Notes: a model not told the origin generated them from the letters alone. A stretch of DNA of 64,000 nucleotides from an uncultured Collinsella sp. (GCA_900541745.1 UQLA01000008.1:1-64000), one strand, 5' to 3'; positions 33,856-42,349 are shown, counted from the stretch's first letter. Numbers and translations: made by a program.

Positions 33856-34401
33856 TTAGGCCAGCACCCAGCTTGCAGCAGCAGACTTATCAAACACGTT
33901 GGCAAAATAGAGAGCCTTCTTGATGTCACCATCAAAGTAGATATTGCCCGCCACGGAGCCACCGGCGGCAAGGGTACCAGACTGCAGCTCATCGGAACCC
34001 TCGCTGTAATAACCCTGGTTCTGCTGCGCACCGTTGGCGTCCTCGCCCTTCCAGTCGTAGATATTGTAATCTGCGCCCTCATCGCCATTGTTGACGTACG
34101 TGACGTGAATACCCGTCATGGTCGAACCGTCATAATTTGTAAGGCCGGGCTGGACGGAATCGACGACGACGGAAAGGCCAGCAGTCGTGGTCACCGTCGT
34201 GCCAACAGCCAGGTCAGTCGTAGGTTGCTCTTCCTTCTTCGTCTCTTCCTTCTTGTCGCCATCGTCGGCATCCTCGGTGACGGTCGCCTTATCGCTACCG
34301 CAACCGGCAAGAAGACCGGCAGTCCCCAAGGCAACAGTGGCGAATGCGCCAAGTGCAGCGCGACGGCTCAGCAGCACTTCGTTTTCGAGCTTATTCATCA
34401 T
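33856..34401 (-). CDS. Lipoprotein with DUF4352/DUF5067-like domain
   Basis: A 181-residue exported lipoprotein. The N terminus has SRRAALGAF, a twin-arginine-like motif, then a hydrophobic stretch ending in the lipobox LLAGC. An acidic Lys/Glu/Asp linker follows, then a beta-rich domain (VGTTVTTTAGLSVVVDSVQPG and GIHVTYVNNGDEGADYNIYDW) of the immunoglobulin-like DUF4352/DUF5067 type. It probably binds something at the cell surface, and its neighbour encodes a membrane protein. Exact role unknown. Confidence 0.7.
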   Translation of the reverse strand: MMNKLENEVLLSRRAALGAFATVALGTAGLLAGCGSDKATVTEDADDGDKKEETKKEEQPTTDLAVGTTVTTTAGLSVVVDSVQPGLTNYDGSTMTGIHVTYVNNGDEGADYNIYDWKGEDANGAQQNQGYYSEGSDELQSGTLAAGGSVAGNIYFDGDIKKALYFANVFDKSAAASWVLA

Positions 34402-34562
34402 GCATCCTTCCTACGATCCGGCTACCGCGCCGGCACACAGCACATCGTAGGGTGGATTAAACTTGAATTCATTAGCTGAGAGCTAAGGTTGCGGTAAACG
34501 GCCAATGCGGTTGTCCAAACGCCAAGCAAACGCACTTTACGCGACCTTCTGCTGGCAGTGCA

Positions 34563-34886
34563 TCAACCCACCGTGACGGATTCCCCCGTAAAGGCGCTGA
34601 TTATCAACAGGACAAAGAACACCAGGTAGCTGACACTCAGCGGGTACGCAATGATCAGGAAGACGACCCATCCAACATTGGTCTTACCATCGGCACGACG
34701 TTGCTCGCGATTGCGGCAGAGCCAAATCGTCACGCCAATGGCCGCGATCAGCAACACGAGTGCCGCTGCTGCCAACCCGGCAAGCACAAACATCACGCCA
34801 ATGCTCACAGCAATAACCGGAAGCAACAGCAAGCCGCATCCACACCCACCGGGACTATAAACGGCAGTCTGTCGGCGTCGCCTCAT
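34563..34886 (-). CDS. Small polytopic membrane protein
   Basis: A 107-residue protein with a basic N terminus (MRRRRQTAVYSPGGCGCG), then three hydrophobic segments near residues 19-57 and 78-102. No known domain is recognised. The ATG at 34886 follows TTGGAGTGACG; an upstream in-frame start adds ten residues without a ribosome binding site. It lies 29 bases downstream of higA on the same strand. Confidence 0.6.
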   Translation of the reverse strand: MRRRRQTAVYSPGGCGCGLLLLPVIAVSIGVMFVLAGLAAAALVLLIAAIGVTIWLCRNREQRRADGKTNVGWVVFLIIAYPLSVSYLVFFVLLIISAFTGESVTVG

Positions 34887-34915
34887 CGTCACTCCAACCT
34901 CAACATCTTTGAACA

Positions 34916-35257
34916 CTACAACGCGATAACCTGCTGGACAGGTACAATCTTATCCAGCTCCGGTTCGATGCGCCTCTTCTCCGCCTCGAGATCAAACGCT
35001 ATCTGAGCGCGCAGCCAATAACCATCCGTCAGGCCAAAGTAACGGCAAAGGCGAAGGTCGGTGTCGGCCGTCACACGACGCCTTCCCAAGATAATCTGCC
35101 CAATGCGTTGAGCCGGAATCCCGGTCTCCTTAGCAAGGCGATATTGAGAAATGCCCATAGGGAGAAGAAATTCCTCTTTGAGAAGCTCACCAGGAGTCAC
35201 CGGTGACAGCAAATCGGGCGCAGTCTCATCACTTGTGATAATCGACGATTTCGACAT
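34916..35257 (-). CDS. higA: HigA-type antitoxin
   Basis: A 113-residue HTH antitoxin that neutralises HigB and represses the operon. HTH: LKEEFLLPMGISQYRLAKE then TGIPAQRIGQIILGRRRVTADTDLRLCRYFG (residues about 25-75). The family-typical segment RLCRYFGLTDGYWLRAQIAFDLE follows. ATG at 35257 overlaps the end of higB by 29 bases; the longer in-frame start would overlap far more of the toxin gene and is rejected. Confidence 0.85.
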   Translation of the reverse strand: MSKSSIITSDETAPDLLSPVTPGELLKEEFLLPMGISQYRLAKETGIPAQRIGQIILGRRRVTADTDLRLCRYFGLTDGYWLRAQIAFDLEAEKRRIEPELDKIVPVQQVIAL

Positions 35258-35510
35258 TCCAAGCCATCCCCCGTCTCCACTCAAAACAGACCCGATAGCG
35301 CTCATTAACACGGATGCTATATTGGCCGGCGCGATCGCCCTTCAGCGCTTCAAGACGATTGCCCGGAGGAACGCGAAGATCATCAAGTGAAGCACAGACC
35401 TGCAGTTGACGAATCTTCCTCAATGCGACCCGCTCAAAGGGTACAAACCTCCTGGCCCGCACACCCATCGCAAAACGTTCGGTATCCTCATCTTTGTACG
35501 ATGCAATCAT
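35229..35510 (-). CDS. higB: HigB/RelE-type toxin
   Basis: A 93-residue mRNA interferase of the RelE superfamily. It has YKDEDTERF at the start, a helical middle (RKIRQLQVCASLDDLRVPPG), and the catalytic beta sheet GDRAGQYSIRVNERYRVCFEW with Arg and Tyr residues expected for mRNA cleavage. As in other higBA loci the toxin gene comes first and is repressed through a palindrome upstream. Confidence 0.88.
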   Translation of the reverse strand: MIASYKDEDTERFAMGVRARRFVPFERVALRKIRQLQVCASLDDLRVPPGNRLEALKGDRAGQYSIRVNERYRVCFEWRRGMAWNVEIVDYHK

Positions 35511-35521
35511 AGTATCGCCTT

Positions 35522-35567
35522 ACGTTAATAACGTCAAACGTTTCTATAGACTTACATCTCTATTATA
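35522..35567 (-). promoter_or_regulatory. higBA promoter and operator
   Basis: A minus-strand TATAAT (35567-35562) lies 52 bases before the toxin start, and the palindrome ACGTTAATAACGT (35522-35534) lies between them, at the place expected for HigA or HigBA binding. Confidence 0.55.
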
Positions 35568-35611
35568 CCGTACATCTGTTCGTATTTTCTAGAACAGGTA
35601 TTCTTCGCCAC

Positions 35612-36799
35612 TTAAGCAAGCAAAAGCAATCGTTTGTAGACATCGAGGCCTTTGAGCAGAATTTCCTCGTCAAAGAGCATGGTATCAGTGTGAAGGGCGC
35701 TCGTGGCATAGGCGGGACAGCCATCCGGATCACTCGGGTTTTCTTGTCCCTCTGGCACGCCAGTGCCCAGCAGGAAGAACACGCCCGGAAGATGGCGCTG
35801 ATAGAAGGCGAAGTCCTCGGCAATCAGCAGCGGCTCGTCCACAAGTTGCAGCTCGGACAAGGCAGGCGCGACGTTGGCAAACAACTCGGGGTCGTTATCG
35901 ACCGGCGGATAGCCCTCGGCAAAGTCGAGATCATACGTGCAGCCCGTTGTGGCGCAGGCATCGTCCAACACGCGGCGCACGCCTTCGCGCGCTCGGTCGA
36001 ACATATCGTCCGTAAACACGCGCAAGCTGCCCGCAACATGGGCCTCCCCCGCCACCGCATTGCAGACGGTGCCGGCCTGCAGCAGGCCGAACTTACCAAT
36101 GCAGGGCTCGTCGGCACCCAGCTCGTCCATGAGCTCGCGCTCGGAAACTAAGAACTTGGCCGCCGCCAGCGCGGCATCGTGCGATTCCTCGACTGGAACG
36201 CCGTAGGTCTTGGCGATATGGATACTCATGCCATGGATATGAATGTGCGTCTCGCTTGAGCGCGCCAGCAACGGACCGGAGCAGCTCGCCAACGTGCCGG
36301 CGGGCAGATCGGGCCACACATGGAAGCCAAAGATGCAATCTGCCCTATAGCGCTCGAATACGCCGCTCTCGCACACCGTCTTGGCGCCACCGGTCGTTTC
36401 CTCGGCCGGCTGAAACACAAAGAGCACGTTGCGCTTAATGACGCCCGGCTGCTCACGAATCGTGCGGTCGACATGTGTCGCGGCGGCAAGCGCCATGGCC
36501 ATGTGTCCATCGTGTCCGCAAGCGTGCATCTTACCGGGATGCGTCGAGGAAAAGGCAGCGCCCGTTGCCTCCGCGATGGGCAGGGCGTCCATGTCGGCGC
36601 GAATCGCCGTAGCATGCGCGGCGCCCGTGCCGGCATCGAAGAAAGCGCAGACGCAGCTGAGGCACGGATGGGTCACCTCGCAGGCGAGCGGCGCCAACAC
36701 GCCCTCGATATAGGCGATAGTCTGTGGAAGATCGAAGTCGAGCTCCGGGATCCTGTGCAAGTCGCGCCGATAGCGACGGAGTTCTTGGAGCTCGGTCAT
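35612..36799 (-). CDS. M20 family amidohydrolase, possible N-acetyl-DAP deacetylase
   Basis: A 395-residue M20D metallo-amidohydrolase. Metal and catalytic motifs are IRADMDALPIAE, MHACGHDGHMAM (near residue 100) and FQPAEETTGGAK with the general base Glu, and HTDTMLFDEE near the C terminus. ATG at 36799 follows AAAGGAACC. It is divergent from the lysine operon, which uses the acetyl route; that makes N-acetyl-L,L-diaminopimelate deacetylase a plausible role, but aminoacylase or hippurate hydrolase activity is equally possible. Confidence 0.8.
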   Translation of the reverse strand: MTELQELRRYRRDLHRIPELDFDLPQTIAYIEGVLAPLACEVTHPCLSCVCAFFDAGTGAAHATAIRADMDALPIAEATGAAFSSTHPGKMHACGHDGHMAMALAAATHVDRTIREQPGVIKRNVLFVFQPAEETTGGAKTVCESGVFERYRADCIFGFHVWPDLPAGTLASCSGPLLARSSETHIHIHGMSIHIAKTYGVPVEESHDAALAAAKFLVSERELMDELGADEPCIGKFGLLQAGTVCNAVAGEAHVAGSLRVFTDDMFDRAREGVRRVLDDACATTGCTYDLDFAEGYPPVDNDPELFANVAPALSELQLVDEPLLIAEDFAFYQRHLPGVFFLLGTGVPEGQENPSDPDGCPAYATSALHTDTMLFDEEILLKGLDVYKRLLLLA

Positions 36800-36911
36800 A
36801 AAGGTTCCTTTCATAGGTGCGCGCCAGTTGCCATCTTATTGTGCCGCAAGATTGCCGCACCCTTATTTCCAGCATATCCCTGCATTTTTTAAACGTTATA
36901 TACGAATACTC

Positions 36912-36940
36912 TTGTTTGGTAAAGTGCAACGTGGTAGGGT
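36912..36940 (+). promoter_or_regulatory. Promoter of the lysine operon
   Basis: TTGTTT (36912-36917) and TAGGGT (36935-36940) are 17 bases apart and directly precede the riboswitch. Confidence 0.45.
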
Positions 36941-36943
36941 CGT

Positions 36944-37100
36944 TACCACTTGATAGAGGCGCGGGCACGAAGATCCGCGGGCGAGTCGGCAGACTTTGAC
37001 CCCGTGGGGAGGCGAAACCCGCCGAACTGGGTTTTTCGGGCACGAACAACCTGGTGGGCCTGCGGGAAACACCCGCAGGACTGTCTGCAGCAATGCGGGA
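36944..37100 (+). promoter_or_regulatory. Lysine riboswitch (L box)
   Basis: Matches the lysine riboswitch in order: GATAGAGGCGCGGG (from 36950), AGGCGAAACCCGCCGAACTGG (described as the pseudoknot-side box near 37012), the stem CCTGCGGG-AAACA-CCCGCAGG (near 37060), and GACTGTC near 37078. These are the conserved features seen in the lysC L box of Bacillus. Location upstream of lysA confirms the ligand. Confidence 0.85.
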
Positions 37101-37101
37101 G

Positions 37102-37166
37102 CGCTATCCGGACATTGGGTCCACGCTATGCGGATTCGATGCGCAGATGGCGCCGTCTGGATAGCG
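37102..37166 (+). promoter_or_regulatory. Expression platform hairpin of the lysine riboswitch
   Basis: CGCTATCCGGAC (37102-37113) pairs with GTCTGGATAGCG (37155-37166), 12 bp with one G:U. The right arm ends at the GAGG ribosome binding site (37166-37169) of lysA. No T tract follows, so control of translation initiation is more likely than termination. Confidence 0.55.
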
Positions 37167-37179
37167 AGGTTTACGGGAC

Positions 37180-39489
37180 ATGGCATTGACCCCCAACGAA
37201 GCGTATGCGGCCAAACAGCCGTTTGTGGACAAGGAAACGCTCGAGCATATTGTCGAGCAGTTCCCCACGCCGTTTCATCTATACGACGAGGCGGGCATCC
37301 GCCGCAACATGCAAGAGGTGCGCGACGCCTTTGCATGGAACCCGGGCTTTAAGGAATACTTTGCCGTCAAGGCCAATCCCAACCCGGCGCTCATCTCCAT
37401 TCTCAACGAATACGGCTGCGGCTGCGATTGCTCGAGCTATACCGAGCTCATGATTGCCCGCTCGCTGGTCATCACCGGCCACGACATCATGTTCTCGTCC
37501 AACGACACGCCGGCGGCGGATTTTGCCCTTGCAGATAAACTGGGCGCCATCGTCAACTTTGACGACATCAGCCACATCGAATTCTTTGAGCGCGTTGCGG
37601 GGCCCATCCCCAAGACGGTCAGCTGCCGCTTTAATCCGGGCGGCCTGTTCCAGCTCTCCAACGGCATCATGGATAACCCCGGCGACTCCAAATACGGCAT
37701 GACCACCGAGCAACTCTTCGAGGCCTTCCGCATGCTCAAGGCCAAAGGCGCCGAGGACTTTGGCATCCATGCCTTCCTTGCCAGCAACACCGTCACCAAC
37801 GACTACTACCCCAAGCTCGCGCGTATCCTCTTTGAGCTTGCCGTGCGCCTGGAGCATGAGACCGGCGCACACGTCGCCTTCATCAATCTGTCCGGCGGTG
37901 TGGGTATCCCCTACCTGCCCGAGCAGCAGGCTAACGACATCCATGCCATCGGTGAGGGAGTTCACGCGGCATACGACGAGATTCTGGTCCCCGCCGGTAT
38001 GGGCGATGTGGCGATCTGCACCGAGATGGGCCGCTTTATGATGGGCCCCTACGGCTGCCTGGTCACCAAGGCCATCCACGAAAAGCAGATCTACAAGGAC
38101 TATATCGGTGTCGACGCAAGCGCCGTCGATCTGATCCGCCCTGCCATGTATGGCGCTTACCACCACATTACGGTGATTGGCCAGCCGGGTGGCGATGACA
38201 AGACCACAGCGCCCGTCACGGACACCTACGACATCACAGGCAATCTGTGCGAGAACAACGACAAGTTCGCCATCAATCGCGAGCTGCCACATATCGACAT
38301 GGGCGACCTGCTTGTGATCCACGATACCGGCGCGCATGGCTACTCCATGGGCTACAACTACAACGGACGCCTGCGCTCCGCCGAGGTCCTGCTGCGCCCC
38401 GATGGCTCGGCAGATCTCATTCGTCGCGCCGAGCGCCCGGGCGACTACTTTGCCACGCTCGACGTGCTGCCGTGCGGACGCGAGCTGCTGGCAAAGTCGC
38501 GTGCCGAAAGTGCTCGTCGTCGCGCCCAAGACGAGCGCCTGGCCATCGCCGCCCAATGGAACAAACGCATCCAGATCGCGGAAGCGAAGGAGAAGAACAT
38601 GGACATCCGCAATCTCGAGGGCTCAATCGTCGCCCTCGTCACGCCGTTTAAAAAGGACGGCAGTGTCGACTTCGACGCGCTCGAGCGCCTTATCGATTTC
38701 CACCTGCAAAATGGCACCGACGCCATCCTCACCCTGGGCACCACAGGCGAGAGCGCCACGATGACCGATGACGAGGACAACTCCGTTGTCGCCGCCGTGG
38801 TCAAGCAGGTTGCAGGACGCGTCCCCGTCATCGCCGGCTCGGGCTCCAACTCCACGCAAACCATGCTCACCAAGTCGCTCACCTACCAGGGCTTGGGCGC
38901 CGATGGCCTGCTGCTCATTACCCCCTACTACAACAAGTCCAATGAAGAGGGCATCTATCAGCACTTTAAGACCGTCGCCGATGCTGTGGACATCCCCTGC
39001 ATCCTGTACAACATCCCCGGCCGCTGCGGCTGCGGCATCGGCGAGCGCAACGTAGAGCGCTTGGCCGCGCACCCCAACATCATGGGTATTAAGGAAGCCT
39101 CGGGCAACGTCGCCTACGCAGCCAAGATCGCTCACCTGCTGTCCGACGACTTCCGCATGTATTCGGGCGAGGATGCGCTCACCGTACCTCTCATGAGCCT
39201 GGGCGCCTCGGGCGCCATCAGCGTGTGGGCCGACGTTCAGCCGCAGCTCGTGCATGACATGTGCCGCGCCTATCTGGACGGTGACGTGGCACGTGCCCGC
39301 GATATTCAAATTGCCGGCCAGCCGCTCATCAACGCCCTCTTTAGTGAGGTCAACCCCATCCCCGTTAAAGAAGCGCTCGCTCAGATGGGTATGATCGAAG
39401 CCAACTACCGCATGCCGCTTTGCCCCATGGCCGATAACACGCGTGCCGCACTTACCGATGCTCTGAAGGGAGCTGGTCTGCTTGATTAA
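37180..39489 (+). CDS. lysA-dapA: LysA-DapA fusion: diaminopimelate decarboxylase plus dihydrodipicolinate synthase
   Basis: A single 769-codon frame covers two lysine-pathway enzymes that are normally separate. Residues 1-430 are LysA (meso-DAP to lysine), with the PLP Lys64 in YFAVKANPNP, the NLSGGVGIP loop and CTEMGRFMMGP. A charged helical linker follows (431-473). Residues 474-769 are DapA, with GTTGESATM, the Tyr in LYNIPGRCG and the Schiff-base Lys638 in MGIKEASGN. The DapA part starts with its own ATG at 38599 preceded by AAGGAG, so internal initiation may yield free DapA as well. No frameshift or stop separates them. Confidence 0.9.
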   Translation: MALTPNEAYAAKQPFVDKETLEHIVEQFPTPFHLYDEAGIRRNMQEVRDAFAWNPGFKEYFAVKANPNPALISILNEYGCGCDCSSYTELMIARSLVITGHDIMFSSNDTPAADFALADKLGAIVNFDDISHIEFFERVAGPIPKTVSCRFNPGGLFQLSNGIMDNPGDSKYGMTTEQLFEAFRMLKAKGAEDFGIHAFLASNTVTNDYYPKLARILFELAVRLEHETGAHVAFINLSGGVGIPYLPEQQANDIHAIGEGVHAAYDEILVPAGMGDVAICTEMGRFMMGPYGCLVTKAIHEKQIYKDYIGVDASAVDLIRPAMYGAYHHITVIGQPGGDDKTTAPVTDTYDITGNLCENNDKFAINRELPHIDMGDLLVIHDTGAHGYSMGYNYNGRLRSAEVLLRPDGSADLIRRAERPGDYFATLDVLPCGRELLAKSRAESARRRAQDERLAIAAQWNKRIQIAEAKEKNMDIRNLEGSIVALVTPFKKDGSVDFDALERLIDFHLQNGTDAILTLGTTGESATMTDDEDNSVVAAVVKQVAGRVPVIAGSGSNSTQTMLTKSLTYQGLGADGLLLITPYYNKSNEEGIYQHFKTVADAVDIPCILYNIPGRCGCGIGERNVERLAAHPNIMGIKEASGNVAYAAKIAHLLSDDFRMYSGEDALTVPLMSLGASGAISVWADVQPQLVHDMCRAYLDGDVARARDIQIAGQPLINALFSEVNPIPVKEALAQMGMIEANYRMPLCPMADNTRAALTDALKGAGLLD
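38587..38601 (+). promoter_or_regulatory. Internal ribosome binding site at the DapA start
   Basis: AAGGAG (38587-38592) is spaced six bases from an in-frame ATG (38599) that exactly begins the DapA domain (MDIRNLEGSIVALVTPF). It suggests that DapA can be made separately from the fused chain. Confidence 0.7.
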
Positions 39490-40222
39490 GACCGTCATTA
39501 TGGGAACGGGCCGCATGGGCTCGCTCATCCGCACCACCGCCGAGGGCGTTGTCGACGCCGCCGGTCAGCCCGTTTTTGATATCGTCGCCCAGATCGGTTT
39601 TGATCTGTCCGAGCTCGAGGACGCCCCGGCAGCCGACGTCATCATCGACTTCTCGAACGTCGTGACCTTCGATGCCGTCGTCGCCTATGTCGAGCGCACG
39701 GGCGCCGCGTTGGTCTCGGGCACCACGGGCTACACACCCGATCAGATGGACCGCCTGCGCGAGCTGGGTCAGAACGCCCGCGTCATGCACTCGGGCAACT
39801 ACTCTATCGGCATCGCCGCCCTGCGCCATCTGGTTGCCCAGGCCACGCGCGAACTGCCCGGCTTTGACTGCGAGATCGTCGAGACGCACCACAACCAAAA
39901 GGTTGACGCCCCGAGCGGCACAGCCAAGCTACTGCTCGACGCCATCGTCGAAGCTGAGCCCGAGGCAGGCTACCACCCCGTCTATGGCCGCGAGGGCATG
40001 TGCGGCGCGCGTGACCCCAAGGAGATCGGTATGCACTCGCTGCGCGGCGGCACCGTCGCCGGCGTGCACGAGGTGAGTTTCTTTGGCCAGGACGAGGAGG
40101 TCACACTCACCCACCGTGCCACGAGCCGTCAGATCTTTGTCAACGGCGCCTTGGCAGCCGCGCAGAAGCTCGTCACCCGCGAACCCGGCTTCTATACGTT
40201 CGACCAGGTCATGTTTGCCTAA
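39482..40222 (+). CDS. dapB: 4-hydroxy-tetrahydrodipicolinate reductase
   Basis: A 246-residue NAD(P)H enzyme of lysine and DAP synthesis. It has an N-terminal nucleotide site VIMGTGRMGSLIR, the ADVIIDFSNVVTFDAV segment, VSGTTGYT, the catalytic ETHHNQKVDAPSGTAK and a C-terminal FYTFDQVMF. TTG at 39482 is the start, because it retains the first beta strand, follows AAGGGA, and overlaps the stop of dapA by 8 bases. Translational coupling within the operon. Confidence 0.95.
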   Translation: MIKTVIMGTGRMGSLIRTTAEGVVDAAGQPVFDIVAQIGFDLSELEDAPAADVIIDFSNVVTFDAVVAYVERTGAALVSGTTGYTPDQMDRLRELGQNARVMHSGNYSIGIAALRHLVAQATRELPGFDCEIVETHHNQKVDAPSGTAKLLLDAIVEAEPEAGYHPVYGREGMCGARDPKEIGMHSLRGGTVAGVHEVSFFGQDEEVTLTHRATSRQIFVNGALAAAQKLVTREPGFYTFDQVMFA

Positions 40223-40261
40223 CCAGGTATCAACCGAATCCACCCAAAGGAGAGATAGCAA

Positions 40262-40981
40262 ATGAGCAACGCAGCCGAGATGGATGCACAGGAGATTATC
40301 AACTACATCGCCACCGCGCCCAAAAAGACGCCTGTCAAGCTGTACGTGCGCGAAAAGCCCGGCATGAAGGCCCAGTGGGGCAATGCACACGTCTACGGCG
40401 GTCGTCGTGGCAAGACCGTCTTTGGCGACTGGGATGAGCTCAAAGCCATCCTCGATGCCAATGCCGACTCCATCGACTACTACGACGTCGAGAATGACTG
40501 CCGCAACTCCGCCGTCCCCATGCTCGACCTTAAGGGCATCAACGCCCGCATCGAGCCGGGCGCGATCATCCGCGACCGCGTCGAGATCGGCGACCGTGCC
40601 GTCATCATGATGGGCGCCATCATCAACATCGGCTCCGTTATCGGCGAGGGTTCCATGATCGATATGGGCGCCGTCCTGGGCGGCCGCGCAACCGTGGGCA
40701 AGAACTGCCACATCGGCGCCGGCACCGTACTGGCAGGCGTCGTTGAGCCCGCGAGCGCCACGCCCGTCATCATCGAGGACGATGTCATGATTGGCGCCAA
40801 CGCCGTGGTCCTGGAGGGCGTGCGCGTGGGCAAGGGCGCCGTCGTGGCTGCCGGTGCCGTGTGCGTCGAGGACGTCCCCGCCGGCGCCGTCGTGGCCGGT
40901 GTCCCCGCCCGCGTCATCAAGATGCGCGACGCCCAGACCGACAGCAAGACCGGCCTGGAAGAGGGCCTGCGCCAGCTTTAA
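40262..40981 (+). CDS. dapH: Tetrahydrodipicolinate N-acetyltransferase
   Basis: A 239-residue left-handed beta-helix acetyltransferase, with repeated hexapeptides from about residue 95 (ARIEPGAIIRDRVEIGDRAV to GNVLDMGA-type coils, then VVAGVPARVIK). Its presence means this organism uses the acetylase branch from tetrahydrodipicolinate to DAP. ATG at 40262 follows AAAGGAGAG. Last gene of the lysine operon, ending in structured element copy 3. Confidence 0.93.
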   Translation: MSNAAEMDAQEIINYIATAPKKTPVKLYVREKPGMKAQWGNAHVYGGRRGKTVFGDWDELKAILDANADSIDYYDVENDCRNSAVPMLDLKGINARIEPGAIIRDRVEIGDRAVIMMGAIINIGSVIGEGSMIDMGAVLGGRATVGKNCHIGAGTVLAGVVEPASATPVIIEDDVMIGANAVVLEGVRVGKGAVVAAGAVCVEDVPAGAVVAGVPARVIKMRDAQTDSKTGLEEGLRQL

Positions 40982-40983
40982 TA

Positions 40984-41122
40984 GTTACGGCGTTTTACCA
41001 AACGCCGTAACGACCCGACGCCGCAAACGCCCCTAGGCGGCAATCTGACGTTCAATCGTCGGGCATGACCAGAAGGTCAATGCCCTCCTCTTTCGCGTCA
41101 CCTTGCTCGCCTAGGGGCGTTT
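40984..41122 (+). repeat. Family-1 structured 3' element, copy 3, with leading hairpin
   Basis: Starts three bases after the dapH stop with the perfect hairpin GTTACGGCGTTT-TACC-AAACGCCGTAAC (40984-41011). Next come outer arms 41025-41039 and 41108-41122 (15 bp perfect), basal helix TGACG (41046-41050) with CGTCA (41096-41100), and an apical hairpin GCATGACC-AGAA-GGTC-A-ATGC (41063-41082). The boxes GTTCAATCGTCG and CTCCTCTTTCG match copy 1. Confidence 0.8.
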
Positions 41123-41176
41123 TCGCTGGCGTATGCTCAACCTACGGCGCAATGTCGGCAACCAAGCCGAAAACAA

Positions 41177-41208
41177 AAAGGCCGAAGTCCCGAAGGGTTT
41201 CGGCCTTT
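41177..41208 (-). terminator. Terminator of the nucleoid-associated protein gene
   Basis: AAAGGCCGAA (41177-41186) pairs with TTCGGCCTTT (41199-41208); on the minus strand it is followed by TTGTTTT. Confidence 0.8.
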
Positions 41209-41233
41209 GTTTTCCGCAGCGTCCAAGCGCAGT

Positions 41234-42247
41234 TTATCGGTTCTCGATGCTGCCGATGTTTTTGAGCTCGATGGAGATGAGGCCGTTAGGCTCATTGACG
41301 AACTCGATGTACTCGGAGTTCGAACCCATCTCGGCCGGGAAGCTGATCTCGATACCCGTGTCGGTACGAATCTTATGATTGCGCACCGCCGCGCGTTCGA
41401 CCTGCTTGCGCTCCACGGGCACACGCTCAGGCACCTTCTCCTCGGTCAGTGCGGCGCGCACACTCTCCTTGATAACCGGTTCGTCCTCAAAGACCTCGTC
41501 GACGATATCCCAAGGCGGCAGTTCCTCGTCATCCTCAACCTTCTCGGCAACGGCAGCCTTAACCTTGGCAAGCGCTACAGCCGTGTTGGCACCGTGCTCC
41601 TCGGCGACTTCCTCGACCACACGCGTCACGGTGTCGATGACCTCCTTGCCCGATACGCCCGTGTCGCACTGCAACAGGCCATCGGGGATAAGCATACGGT
41701 CCTCGCCGGCAATCTTGCGCTTCTTGTCCACATAGCCGATCTCCATGGTACTCGCGCGCACGATGGCATAGCTCGGCACCTTTTGCGAGGGGTTCGGCAG
41801 AATGGCGTAGTGGCGCGCGATGTCGTTGCGCACCTCCCCCTCCTCGCGGCCCACTTCGTGCATAAAAGCCTGCTTGGAGCCCAGCAGCATCACGGCAAAC
41901 CAGCGGGCATCCTCATCGTCGTCAAAATCGGCCACGAGCACGTCGGTGGACTCGGCTTTCTCGGCTTTGGTGAGCTCGGAGGAAATAAACTCCGCAATCT
42001 GCTGCGACAGGTCCACGAACTCGCGCTCGCCAAAGAAATAGCCCTTGAGCTCGCCGCCAAACGCAGAGTTCTCGGCAAACGTGGCGCGCTTATTGTCGGC
42101 CGAGGTACGTGCGCGGCGCAGATGTGTGGTCACGAAGTTGCGCACGGTACGACTCTCGATATCGAGCTCGCGCTGGCTCATGACGTTGACGGCAGAGTCA
42201 AAGTCCAGGATATGCAGAATCGCGTGGTTGATTTTCATATACGGCAT
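41234..42247 (-). CDS. Nucleoid-associated protein (NdpA/YejK-like)
   Basis: A 337-residue member of the 37-kDa nucleoid-associated protein family. It has MKINHAILHILDFDSAV at the N terminus, YAILPNPSQKVPSYAIVRASTMEIGYVDKKRKI in the middle and the C-terminal FPAEMGSNSEYIEFVNEPNG. Family members bind DNA or are ejected-nucleoid components with unclear role. Two ATGs three codons apart (42247, 42238) are both usable. Confidence 0.8.
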   Translation of the reverse strand: MPYMKINHAILHILDFDSAVNVMSQRELDIESRTVRNFVTTHLRRARTSADNKRATFAENSAFGGELKGYFFGEREFVDLSQQIAEFISSELTKAEKAESTDVLVADFDDDEDARWFAVMLLGSKQAFMHEVGREEGEVRNDIARHYAILPNPSQKVPSYAIVRASTMEIGYVDKKRKIAGEDRMLIPDGLLQCDTGVSGKEVIDTVTRVVEEVAEEHGANTAVALAKVKAAVAEKVEDDEELPPWDIVDEVFEDEPVIKESVRAALTEEKVPERVPVERKQVERAAVRNHKIRTDTGIEISFPAEMGSNSEYIEFVNEPNGLISIELKNIGSIENR

Positions 42248-42312
42248 TCCGTTCTAGATCGATTTCGGCACGAACCAGTATAGCGGTCGAGCCCGCCCCA
42301 GGCGCATCGAAG

Positions 42313-42347
42313 ATTGGTGCATCGGGGACAGGTTGCTTTGCGCCAAT
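42313..42347 (-). repeat. REP-like stem-loop, copy 1
   Basis: ATTGGTGC pairs with GCGCCAAT (one G:U) around a 19-base loop ATCGGGGACAGGTTGCTTT. A near copy lies at 43541-43571. It follows the stop of the DUF2974-like gene and may double as its terminator. Confidence 0.6.
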
Positions 42348-42349
42348 GG

